Origin: Micromonosporaceae bacterium
GTDB taxonomy: Bacteria; Actinomycetota; Actinomycetes; Mycobacteriales; Micromonosporaceae
Assembly (NCBI GenBank): GCA_009377645.1
Contig: WHTQ01000032.1
Span: forward strand, 1-45,607
Direction of reading: 5' to 3'
DNA: 45,607 bases
A model generated the notes under the pieces. The model saw only the letters and a list, made by a program, of their open reading frames with translations. It had not been told where the DNA came from and did no database searches. A program made the translations under genes and the position numbers. Positions 16,017-23,918 of this stretch are shown here, in pieces (the first letter of the stretch is position 1; the number at the start of each line of letters is the position of its first letter).

Positions 16017-16259
16017 TCAGCCTCGGCGCCGCACGTCATCGGGCGCCCGGTGGGTGACGACGAACCTGGGGACGCCCATTGGATGGGTGCCGTAGGTGGC
16101 CGGCACTGGCTTCCGAAGTGCGGTAGGCGACCCGCGCGGTCGCGCTCGCCGTCGCCGCGTCCCCATTGTTGGTCCAGGCGAAGAGGTGTGCGAACCCGCT
16201 TTGGCCGGACCGGCGATAAAGCCATCCAGCGACACCGACGCCGCAACGTACACCGACAA
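16017..16259 (-). pseudogene. Relic of a dihydrofolate-reductase-like (RibD C-terminal family) gene
   Basis: On the minus strand, M-S-V-Y-V-A-A-S-V-S-L-D-G-F-I-A-G-P begins like a DHFR/RibD-C family protein. After A-K-A-G the family sequence jumps into another frame (G-F-A-H-L-F-A-W-T-N-N-G-D, then A-Y-R-T-S-E-A-S-A-G-H-L-R) and returns to the first frame at H-P-M-G-V-P-R-F-V-V-T-H-R. The middle block expected between these and the whole C-terminal half are missing. One lost base, an internal deletion and a 3' truncation therefore explain it. It converges head-on with the nucleotidyltransferase gene. Bases 16260-16384 hold nothing I recognise. Confidence 0.75.
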
Positions 16260-16396
16260 GGTGGCAGACCATGACCTGTGGCGGTTTCCTCCCGAGCGGC
16301 AGGTCCCCAGCTGTCCGATCTGGATCGGAGACCGCCACCACCTGACACCGCGCCGCTCGTCTTGCGGGCCGAGGCCGGATTGATCAGACTCAGTGC

Positions 16397-17617
16397 GTGC
16401 ACGAGGCCGCGGCAGTCTCCGCCCTGGCGGTCACGCTGAGCCTCGCGCTACGCCGACCAGCCCTCCCGTTCGGCCGGCGGGTCGGCCCGGGACTCACCGC
16501 CGGCCTGGGAGTGCTGATCCTGGTCATCGCCGGCGACCTGCGGGCGGACGACCTGACCGGGGCGCTGGCGGTCCTGTGGCGACCGCTAGTGGCGCTGGCC
16601 TCGATCATGGTGATGACCGGCGTAGCCGCCCGGGTGGGGCTGTTCCGGCAGCTGGCCGGGCTGGTCCTGCCGTACGCCGGAGCCGGCGCCTCCCGTCTGT
16701 TCGGGCTAGTGTTCGCGCTCAGCCTGGCCACCGCCGCGGTGTTCAACAACGATGCCGCGATCCTGGTGCTCACGCCGGTGGTGGTGGTGCTGGTGCGGGA
16801 GCTCTACCCGGACACCCAGTTCCTGCTGCTGCCGTTCGCGGTCGCGGTGTTCATGGCCGCCGGGAGTCGCCCCGTTCCTGACCTCGAACCCGATGAACAC
16901 GGTGGTGGCCGGCGCCGCCGGGATCGACTTCAACTCGTACGCGAGCCGGATGGTGCCGGTCGCGCTGGTGGCGGCGGCGGTCACCTTCCTGGTCCTGCGG
17001 TGGGTGTTCGCCACTGAGCTCCGGTCCGCGCCGCCGGCCGTCGCCGCCGCGTCCGGCACCGGCTGGACCGGCGCCCAGCGGTGGGCGCTGGCGCTGGTGC
17101 TGGCGGTGCTGATCGGCTATCCGGCCGCCGCGCTGGCCGGCCTGCATGTGTTCGTGGTGGCCGGGACGGGTGCGGTGCTGGCGCTGGCCTGGCGGGGGGT
17201 AGGGCGACCCGCCGAGGTGCTGCGGTCGGCCGTCGCGTGGGAGATCATCGTTTTCCTGCTCGGGATGTTCGTGCTGGCCAAGGGACTGCAGAACGTCGGC
17301 GTCGTGGAGCGGCTGCGGGAGCTGTACGAGACGGGTGGCGGGACGGCCGTGGTCGGGGTGACCTCGGCGGCCGGCTCGGCGCTGATCAACAACCACTCGA
17401 TGGCGCTGGCCAACCTGCTCGCGATCCAGGATCTACCGGGAGCGGGGGAGAAGACCTACCTGGCCGCGCTGGTCGGCGGCGACCTGGGACCCCGGGTGCT
17501 GCCGATCGGCTCGCTGGTCGGGCTGCTCTGGCTGACCCTGCTGGGGCGGCTCGGCGTCGAGGTGCCGCTACGGTTCCGAGCCTGGCGGTCTCGCTGGGCG
17601 TGCTGGCGCTGCTCTGA
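16397..17617 (+). pseudogene. ArsB/NhaD-type ion transporter gene with two frameshifts
   Basis: Reading across frames gives about 406 residues with 10-12 membrane segments of the ArsB/citrate-M family: V-F-N-N-D-A-A-I-L-V-L-T-P near 115-127 and S-A-L-I-N-N-H-S-M-A near 330, both hallmark intramembrane loops. Frame 1 breaks at about 16865, where GCCGCCGGGAGTCGCC has one extra base in the conserved A-A-G-V-A-P-F-L-T-S-N-P-M-N. Between 17560 and 17585 one base is missing, which restores the first frame for the last membrane helix (S-L-A-V-S-L-G-V-L-A-L-L). As written, only the first 206 codons are read. A CAGACT hexamer lies 6 nt before the GTG. Confidence 0.8.
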
Positions 17618-17650
17618 CCGCCCGCCACCCACCCCCCGCTCCCGGGCCGG

Positions 17651-18166
17651 TTACCGGTGGGACTCCGGTGCGGAGTCGTCCGGCGCATCCGATCCGCGAT
17701 GGCACGGGTGCCCGCCGGCGTGCCCGCGCCCGTGCCCCTGCCACCGGCCCTGCCAGTGCCGGTGCCGGCCACGCTTGACGATCATGATCGCCAGCACCCC
17801 GAGCAGGATCACCGGCCATACCGGTCCGCTCGATGCGATGGCCCACACACCGGTCACCACCGCCGCGGCCACCACCAGCCCGACCACCGGCACCGCGGGG
17901 CGGGGCCATCCGGACCGGGGGCGGCTACCCCAGCCGGACCGCTGGCCCCGGCCCGGCCGGTCGGCCGGGGGCGCCTCGGCCGGCGGCAGGTCCGCGGTCA
18001 GCTCCGGCAGCTGGTCCCGGTAGGTCGTCGCGTACACCGCAGCCAGCCGCTGCTCGCCCTCGTCGAGGGTGAGCCGTCCCTCGCTCATCGCCGTGCGCAG
18101 CAGGGTGGCTACCTCTTCCCGCTCGGCGTCCGATGCCCGTACCCGGTTGGTGTGGGGCTCGCTCAT
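17651..18166 (-). CDS. DUF1707 membrane protein
   Basis: 171 residues from the ATG at 18166, preceded by GGGAGG. The N-terminal R-A-S-D-A-E-R-E-E-V-A-T-L-L-R-x-A-M-S-E-G-R-L-T-L-D-E is the DUF1707 signature (a SHOCT-like helical module). Two membrane segments follow at about 95-112 and 113-132, then a His/Gly/Arg-rich tail. The function is unknown. It is divergent from the histidine kinase, sharing a 183-bp intergenic region. Confidence 0.85.
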   Translation of the reverse strand: MSEPHTNRVRASDAEREEVATLLRTAMSEGRLTLDEGEQRLAAVYATTYRDQLPELTADLPPAEAPPADRPGRGQRSGWGSRPRSGWPRPAVPVVGLVVAAAVVTGVWAIASSGPVWPVILLGVLAIMIVKRGRHRHWQGRWQGHGRGHAGGHPCHRGSDAPDDSAPESHR

Positions 18167-18337
18167 GATGACCTCCCTGGTTTGTTGCCTCCAGCGTGCG
18201 GTGCGGCGGCGCGGACCGCGTCGGGCCGGCGGAGACACCGTGGCTACGCCCGCCGGAGCAGCCGACCGGGCCGGCTACCACCGCCGGCGTACTCGGGCCG
18301 GTCCGGCGGGTGGACGCGGAACGCCCCACCGGTCGCC

Positions 18338-18343
18338 TACCGT
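18338..18343 (+). promoter_or_regulatory. -10 element, leaderless promoter for the histidine kinase
   Basis: TACCGT with a 6-nt spacer to the ATG at 18350. The same hexamer recurs at 29539. Confidence 0.5.
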
Positions 18344-18349
18344 CGGAGC

Positions 18350-19591
18350 ATGGACACCAGCTGCCCACCGGAGCCCCCGGCGGGCCGGCGCTGGCCAGGG
18401 CCGCACGGGTGGCCGGACCGCTGGCCGCACGGGTGGCCGGACCGCTGGCCGCACAGGTGGCCGGACCGGGGGCCACGGCACCCGGCCGGCCTGGCGGTGC
18501 TGATCGCGGTGGTACAGGTGGTGGGCACCACGCTGACCGCCCGGGGGGAGGCCGCCACCCTCGACCCGCTCGGGTACGCGCTGCTGGCCGCCGGCGGGTT
18601 GGCGCTGGCGGCGCGGCGGCGCTGGCCGGTCGCCACCGCCGCCGCGACGGTCGCCACCACGGTGGTCTACGGCGGGCTCGGCTACCCGACCGGCCCCACC
18701 TTCGTGGCGCTGATCATCGCCGGGGTGGGCGCGGTGAAGGCCGGCCACCGGTACCCGGTGTGGGGGATCGCCGCCGGCGGGTACGCGGGATGGGTCGCGC
18801 TGGCCGGTCCGACCCTGCGGCAGGCGGCGGTGCTGGCGGCCTGGGTGGTGGGCGGGCTGCTGGTCGCGGAGTGGTCCCGGGCCGGCGCCCAGCATCGGGT
18901 CCGGCTGGCGCAGGTGCGCGCCGAACGGGCCCGGGCAACCGAGGAGCAGCAGCGCCGGCAGGCCAGCGAGGAGCGACTGCGGATCGCGCAGGAGCTGCAC
19001 GACGTGCTGGGCCACCACCTGTCGTTGATTAACGTACAGGCCGGGGTCGGGCTGCACCTGATGGACAGCCGGCCGGAACAGGTCCGGGTCGCGCTGGGCA
19101 CGATCAAGCAGGCTAGCGCGGAGGCGCTGCGGGAGGTCCGGTCGGTGCTGGCCACCCTCTACCCGGCCGAGCAGGCGCCACCGCGTACGCCGGCCGCCGG
19201 GCTGGACCGGCTGGCGGCGCTGACCGTCGACGCCGGCCTGCCGGTGCACGCCTCGGTGGTGGGCACCAGCCGGCCGCTGCCCCCGGAGCTGGACCGGGCC
19301 GCGTACCGGATCGTGCAGGAGGCGCTCACGAACGTGCGCCGGCACGCCGGGGCTGGTGCCACCGCCGCGGTGGTGGTCGACTACCGGCAGGATGAGCTGG
19401 TGGTGGAGGTGACCGACGACGGCAGCGCCGCCCTGGCGGGTGGGGCGGTGGCCGAGGGGAACGGGATCGGCGGGATGCGGGAGCGGGCGGCCGCGCTCGG
19501 CGGTTCGCTGGACGCCGGGCCGCGACCGGAGGGCGGGTTCCGGGTGCTGGCCCGGCTGCCGCTGCCGGCCGGGTCGGAGCCGGCGCCGTGA
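18350..19591 (+). CDS. Sensor histidine kinase, NarL/DesK type (HisKA_3)
   Basis: 413 residues. A Trp/Pro/His-rich N-terminus with an 8-residue repeat precedes five or six membrane segments (about 45-185) with almost no extracellular loop, so it probably senses within the membrane. The HisKA_3 helix E-R-L-R-I-A-Q-E-L-H-D-V-L-G-H-H places the phospho-acceptor at His217. The ATPase domain has E-A-L-T-N-V-R-R-H-A and D-D-G-S with G-N-G-I-G-G-M-R-E-R. GTGA overlap with the response regulator gene makes a cognate pair. Confidence 0.92.
   Translation: MDTSCPPEPPAGRRWPGPHGWPDRWPHGWPDRWPHRWPDRGPRHPAGLAVLIAVVQVVGTTLTARGEAATLDPLGYALLAAGGLALAARRRWPVATAAATVATTVVYGGLGYPTGPTFVALIIAGVGAVKAGHRYPVWGIAAGGYAGWVALAGPTLRQAAVLAAWVVGGLLVAEWSRAGAQHRVRLAQVRAERARATEEQQRRQASEERLRIAQELHDVLGHHLSLINVQAGVGLHLMDSRPEQVRVALGTIKQASAEALREVRSVLATLYPAEQAPPRTPAAGLDRLAALTVDAGLPVHASVVGTSRPLPPELDRAAYRIVQEALTNVRRHAGAGATAAVVVDYRQDELVVEVTDDGSAALAGGAVAEGNGIGGMRERAAALGGSLDAGPRPEGGFRVLARLPLPAGSEPAP
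18401..18472. repeat. 24-bp tandem repeat, three copies, in the kinase N-terminus
   Basis: Units 18401-18424 and 18425-18448 are identical and 18449-18472 differs at the end and one internal base. Each codes for an 8-residue unit rich in Trp, Pro, His, Asp and Arg (core PHGWPDRW). The period preserves the frame. Confidence 0.9.
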
Positions 19592-20253
19592 TCCGGGTGC
19601 TGCTCGCCGACGACCAGGCGCTGGTGCGGGCCGGGTTCCGGGCGCTGCTGGACGCCGAGCCGGACATCGAGGTGGTCGGCGAGGCCGGCGACGGCGCCCA
19701 GGCCGTCCGGCTGGCCGGCCAGACCCGGCCGGACCTGGTGCTGATGGACATCCGGATGCCCGGCACCGACGGGTTGGAGGCGACCCGCCGGATCGCCGCC
19801 GACCCGGCGCTTCAGGACACCCGGATCGTCATCCTGACCACCTTCGAGCTGGACGAGTACGTGTTCGAGGCGCTCCGGGTCGGGGCCGCCGGGTTCCTGG
19901 TCAAGGACACCGAACCGGCCGACCTGGTACGCGGGGTGCGGGCGGTCGCGGCCGGCGACGCGCTGCTGTCGCCGGGGGTGACCCGGCGGGTGATCGAGCA
20001 GTTCGCGGTCCGGGCGGCCAGCCCCCGCCCGCCGCGTGCGCTGGCCGAGCTGACCGACCGGGAGCGGGAGGTGACGGCGCTGGTCGGGGCTGGGCTGTCG
20101 AACGACGAGATCGCCCAGAAGCTGGTGGTCAGCCGGGCTACCGCCAAGACCCACGTGTCCCGGGCGATGGGCCAGCTGGGCGCCCGGGACCGCGCCCAGC
20201 TGGTCGTGTTCGCGTACGAGGCGGGGCTGGTCCGACCGGGCTGGCTCCCGTAA
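19588..20253 (+). CDS. NarL/LuxR-family response regulator
   Basis: 221 residues. Receiver domain with acidic pocket Asp8/Asp9, phospho-acceptor Asp54 (V-L-M-D-I-R-M-P-G) and the conserved Lys in F-L-V-K-D. C-terminal LuxR helix-turn-helix L-T-D-R-E-R-E-V-T-A-L-V-G-A-G-L-S-N near 150-167, continuing through A-T-A-K-T-H-V-S-R. Partner of the overlapping kinase. Target genes are unknown; the following exported-protein operon is a reasonable candidate. Confidence 0.93.
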   Translation: MIRVLLADDQALVRAGFRALLDAEPDIEVVGEAGDGAQAVRLAGQTRPDLVLMDIRMPGTDGLEATRRIAADPALQDTRIVILTTFELDEYVFEALRVGAAGFLVKDTEPADLVRGVRAVAAGDALLSPGVTRRVIEQFAVRAASPRPPRALAELTDREREVTALVGAGLSNDEIAQKLVVSRATAKTHVSRAMGQLGARDRAQLVVFAYEAGLVRPGWLP

Positions 20254-20291
20254 CCGACACACGGCCGGAGCGCAGATGAGCGCGGCTCGCC

Positions 20292-20297
20292 TATACT
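20292..20297 (+). promoter_or_regulatory. -10 element, leaderless promoter of the exported-protein operon
   Basis: TATACT, the best -10 match in the window, with a 7-nt spacer to the GTG at 20305. Confidence 0.65.
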
Positions 20298-20304
20298 CCG
20301 GATC

Positions 20305-20952
20305 GTGCCGCGCGAACCGGGGGGACGTCCCGGCGCTGACCGCCGCAGCCTCGCCACGCCGCTGCGGCTGGCCGGCGTCGGGGTCTGCGTGCTGGTGCTG
20401 GTGGTCGCGGTGGCCGGGCTGGCCGGCGGTCTGGAGCGGGTGCCGGCGCCGCAGCTGCCGGTGGTGGCGGTCGACGAGGTGTCCGAGGGCGAGCCGTGGA
20501 ACGTCACGGTCACCGCCGCGCACCTGTTCCGGGAGCTGGGCGACTACTCGCCGGTGGACGAGGACAACCATTGGTTGGTGATCGAGACCAACGTCGAGGT
20601 GACCGCCGATGAGAGCCGCGGTGACGTCAGCTCCGCCCTGTACCCGTGGGGAGTTGAGGGCCTGGTCAGCGAGTTCAAGCTGACCGGCCTGGAGGAGGGC
20701 GCGTTCGGCGCGGACGAGGTCCTGCTGGTGCGCGACAGCACCCAGGTGGGGGCCCTGCACCCGGGGCTGGTCGAGCGGGTGGTGTTCCTGTGGGAGCAGG
20801 CCGGTGACGCGCCGGTGCCGACCGAGGTCACGGTGCGGATCGTCAGCATGACGCTGCGGGAGTCGACGCTCAGCGGTCACATGGAGTGGCTGGATCCCGA
20901 GCCTCGGGCGCGGGTGACGGTCCCGGTGCGAGATCGGCGGGACGAGTCGTGA
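20305..20952 (+). CDS. Membrane-anchored exported hypothetical protein (1 of 3)
   Basis: 215 residues. A short basic N-terminus, one membrane anchor at about 23-43 and a 170-residue extracytoplasmic domain predicted rich in beta strands (W-L-V-I-E-T-N-V-E-V-T-A-D, E-V-T-V-R-I-V-S-M). No Cys lipobox. No family recognised; the layout resembles DUF4352-like single-domain surface proteins. First of three genes joined by 4-bp overlaps. Confidence 0.8.
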   Translation: MPREPGGRPGADRRSLATPLRLAGVGVCVLVLVVAVAGLAGGLERVPAPQLPVVAVDEVSEGEPWNVTVTAAHLFRELGDYSPVDEDNHWLVIETNVEVTADESRGDVSSALYPWGVEGLVSEFKLTGLEEGAFGADEVLLVRDSTQVGALHPGLVERVVFLWEQAGDAPVPTEVTVRIVSMTLRESTLSGHMEWLDPEPRARVTVPVRDRRDES

Positions 20953-21677
20953 GCCCGAACGGCCAGGACCCGCCGCCCTCGCCGCGGTTCACGACCGGGC
21001 CGCTGCGGTGGCGGGCAGCCGTGCCGCAGCACCGCTCACCCGGAGGGTCCCGGATCGGCTCGGCGCTCGCCGCGCTGGTGCTGCTGGTCGTGGTGGTGGC
21101 GGCCGGCGGGCTGGTCGTCGGCACCGAGCTCAACGACGACCGGCGGTTTCGGGAGTTCGTCGCCAGCGGCCCGGTCGGCGAGCCGGTGTCTGCCCATACG
21201 GTGGACCTGACGGTGCTGGGCGCGCGTACCGCCGCCACGATCGTCGAGGAGCCCGGCTTCATCCCGCGCGACACCGCCGGTGTGTGGGTGCTGGTCCGGA
21301 TCCGGGCGCTCGCCCAGCGGGAGCCGGTGTCGATCGGCTACGCCGCGGTCCGGGACTCCGCCGGCCGGGAGTGGTCGGCCACCGAGCGGGTGGAGCAGCC
21401 GCTGGTCGGCTTCGGCTACCAGCTCGAGCCGGGGATCCCGGTCGAGGCGGAGGTGGTCTTCGAGGTGCCGCGGGAGGTGGCCACCGACCTGACCGTGCGG
21501 CTCGGCGATGCCGGCGTGGATCTGCGGATGCAGACGGTGGCCGAGGTGCCGGTGCCGGTCGACGAGGCGGCGGTCGCGGCCGGGCTGGCCGCTACGGAGC
21601 CGCTGGTGCTGGCCGATCCGGAGCTGGTGATCGCCGACCCGCAGGTGCTGGTCGGGACCGAAGGCAACGGGCGATGA
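20949..21677 (+). CDS. Membrane-anchored exported hypothetical protein (2 of 3)
   Basis: 242 residues from the GTG at 20949, which overlaps the previous stop (GTGA); an upstream in-frame ATG at 20886 is less likely. Pro-rich cytosolic N-terminus, one membrane anchor at about 38-60, then an extracytoplasmic beta-rich domain (G-V-W-V-L-V-R-I-R-A and V-E-A-E-V-V-F-E-V-P). Same architecture as the preceding gene. Family not recognised. Confidence 0.8.
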   Translation: MSPNGQDPPPSPRFTTGPLRWRAAVPQHRSPGGSRIGSALAALVLLVVVVAAGGLVVGTELNDDRRFREFVASGPVGEPVSAHTVDLTVLGARTAATIVEEPGFIPRDTAGVWVLVRIRALAQREPVSIGYAAVRDSAGREWSATERVEQPLVGFGYQLEPGIPVEAEVVFEVPREVATDLTVRLGDAGVDLRMQTVAEVPVPVDEAAVAAGLAATEPLVLADPELVIADPQVLVGTEGNGR

Positions 21678-22261
21678 CCGCGGCGGGCGGCCGCGGCTGG
21701 TGGCGGCGAAACTGGTGGGGCCTGCTGGCGCTGGTGCCGGTGCTGGTCACGGCGGTCGCGTTGAGCCCGAACGACGCGTACGAGGTGTGGCGGACCGCGC
21801 AACCGCGGGAGGCGGTCGGCCCGGACCGGGACGGCTGGATCAGCTACGGCGGGACCCGGCTGCGGCTGGCCGCGGTGGTCCCGGCCGACCTGCGCGACCC
21901 GGACACCGAAGAGCCGTACCAGCTGCCGCCCGGCCTGCAGGCCTGGCAGGCCACGGTGACGTTCGGCCGGCTCGCCGACCCGGACAACAGCCTGCTGGGG
22001 TGCGCGTTCCTGCTGGAGGACGAGGCCGGCCGCCGGTTCGGTGATCATCCGACCGAACTGGGCGGGGCCGAGCTGGCCGGGGGGTCCATCGGCCCGACCA
22101 TCTGCCGCCCGGACGAACCGGAGGACGACACCTTCGAGGCGATAGCACTGTTCCTGCTGCCGGAGTCGACGCGGCCGGCGGCGCTGCTGCTGACCGCCAG
22201 CGACCAGCTGCCGGCCTATGCCAGGTTCGAGCTGGACCCGGCGGCGTTGCCGGCCGGGTAG
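21674..22261 (+). CDS. Membrane-anchored exported hypothetical protein (3 of 3)
   Basis: 195 residues, ATGA overlap with gene 2. One anchor at about 16-32 (G-L-L-A-L-V-P-V-L-V-T-A-V-A-L), then an extracytoplasmic domain with two Cys residues (L-G-C-A-F and P-T-I-C-R) that could form a disulfide. The three coupled genes suggest a heterotrimeric surface assembly. The last 46 bases overlap the convergent membrane protein gene. Confidence 0.78.
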   Translation: MTAAGGRGWWRRNWWGLLALVPVLVTAVALSPNDAYEVWRTAQPREAVGPDRDGWISYGGTRLRLAAVVPADLRDPDTEEPYQLPPGLQAWQATVTFGRLADPDNSLLGCAFLLEDEAGRRFGDHPTELGGAELAGGSIGPTICRPDEPEDDTFEAIALFLLPESTRPAALLLTASDQLPAYARFELDPAALPAG

Positions 22262-23817
22262 GCGCCATACACCGGCCCGGGCGGCGGCGGGACGTGGACC
22301 GGGGCTCCGTTTCCGGTCCCCGGTGGGTGTGCTGGTGCGGGGGCGCCATACACCGGCCCCGGTGGTGGCGGCACGTACGCGTGGGCGCCGTGGACCGGCC
22401 CGGGCGGTGGGGGGACCATCGCGGCCGCGGCCGGCTCCGGCTCGCCGGTTGGATCCGCGGCCGCCGGTGCGGAAGCCGGTCCGGGCCGGCTGGCGTGCAC
22501 CGCCCGGTCCACCGCCGCCGCCAGCAGGCACACCAGCACCGTGGTGCCGACCGCCCGGTTGACCGCCCCGAGCGGCCAGGACAGCGCGAACCACACGCCG
22601 GTTGGGTCCTGCGGCCCGATCAGCCACCGTTGCAGCTCCCACAGCCAGTCGGAGAGGGTCTTGGCGGCCACGAACGCCAGGCAGAACAGCAGCATCGGGG
22701 GCAGCCCGGCGCGCAGCAGCATCCGGGCGCCGTGCACCAGCGGGAGGAACCGGTCCCGCAGGTCCGCGGTGACGGTGTTGGTAACCCACCGCACCGGCCG
22801 GGGGGCGGCCAGCCATCGCTGCTGGGCGCGCTGGTAGAGCGGCCGGTTCCGGAGCCGGTGCCCGGTGCCGGCCGGCTCGGCCGGAGCCGACTGGAACCCG
22901 AGCACCACCGCCCCGATCGCCAGCCACGAGAGCGGGATGATCAGGACCGCGTCCACCGACCCGAGCTGCCCGACCAGCCAGCTGACCGGGCCCTCCGAGC
23001 TCGGGGCGGCACCGCTGGCGGTCCCGACGCCCTCGTCCCAGATGGTCCGGACGGCGTGGAACAGCCGCCGGTTCCCGCCCCAGTCGATGATCTTCTCGGA
23101 GATCGCCTTGAACGCGATCACCCCGACCAGCGTGAGCCAGATCAGCTCCAGGTAGGCGCCGGGCAGGCCCAGCCAGGCGCGCCGCTCGGTGGCCGACCAC
23201 CGGGCCAGCAGCGACCGGGCGACGATCGAGGCGAGCACGACGATCACCAGCGAGACGCTCAGGTCGTACGGCAGCCGGTCCGTCACCTGCATCGTCGGCT
23301 CGGGCTCAGCACCGGTGTCGAGGCTGTCCACGAGGTTGATCATCATGCGGTCCATGAAGTCTTGGAAAACCCGGCTGCTGTAGTCGAAGATGTCGTCCCG
23401 CAGCCAGTCCTCGAAGTAGTAGATCGTCATGAACGGCACCAGCACGCTGGCCAGGTGCCGGATCACCGACGGGGGCTTCTCCCCTCCGCCGAGGAACGGC
23501 AGCGAGGGTCGCAGCACCCGCAGCATCAGCACCAGCGCGGTCAGCGTGGTCATCGGCGCCAGCAGCAGCACCAGCCAGGCCAGCTCGGCGTTGACCAGGC
23601 TCACCCGGACCGCGGCCCGGAGCACCAACTCGCGCGTGACGGTGGCGGCCAGGAACAGGGTCAGCAGCGCCGGCCAGTGCCGCCACAGCAGCCGGGCCGC
23701 GGTCACCAGCACCCCGACCGAGTCCGACAGCGTGCCGACCAGCCCGCGCCGCCGCGACCCGTCCCCCCACGAGGGTCGGCCGGTGGCGGTCGGTGCCTGG
23801 CTGCGCATCGGTCGCAC
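22216..23817 (-). CDS. Large polytopic membrane protein with Pro-rich repeat tail
   Basis: 533 residues. About six to eight membrane segments (for example near 40-60, 75-100, 195-215, 230-250, 300-320, 370-390 and 425-445), then a cytosolic tail from about 460 with three copies of P-P-P-P-G-P-V-[YH]-G-A. The GTG at 23817 is favoured over the in-frame ATG at 23808 because a CAGCAT hexamer (minus strand, 23824-23829) lies 6 nt upstream. Family not recognised. It converges on and overlaps the three exported-protein genes. The Pro-rich tail could be a docking segment. Confidence 0.75.
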   Translation of the reverse strand: MRPMRSQAPTATGRPSWGDGSRRRGLVGTLSDSVGVLVTAARLLWRHWPALLTLFLAATVTRELVLRAAVRVSLVNAELAWLVLLLAPMTTLTALVLMLRVLRPSLPFLGGGEKPPSVIRHLASVLVPFMTIYYFEDWLRDDIFDYSSRVFQDFMDRMMINLVDSLDTGAEPEPTMQVTDRLPYDLSVSLVIVVLASIVARSLLARWSATERRAWLGLPGAYLELIWLTLVGVIAFKAISEKIIDWGGNRRLFHAVRTIWDEGVGTASGAAPSSEGPVSWLVGQLGSVDAVLIIPLSWLAIGAVVLGFQSAPAEPAGTGHRLRNRPLYQRAQQRWLAAPRPVRWVTNTVTADLRDRFLPLVHGARMLLRAGLPPMLLFCLAFVAAKTLSDWLWELQRWLIGPQDPTGVWFALSWPLGAVNRAVGTTVLVCLLAAAVDRAVHASRPGPASAPAAADPTGEPEPAAAAMVPPPPGPVHGAHAYVPPPPGPVYGAPAPAHPPGTGNGAPVHVPPPPGPVYGAYPAGNAAGSSSNLA

Positions 23818-23918
23818 CGCACCATGCTGCCACAGCCGCGCTCGGGCGGATTTCCCCAGCCGTTCACAGGGTCGTCCACAGGTTTGTCCACAACCCTGTG
23901 GATCGGGTGGCCGGCCGG

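Noticed and set aside
18401-18472. Possible CRISPR array
   Set aside because: The units are directly adjacent with no spacers and are in frame within the kinase gene. The array at 31603 is rejected for the same lack of spacers.
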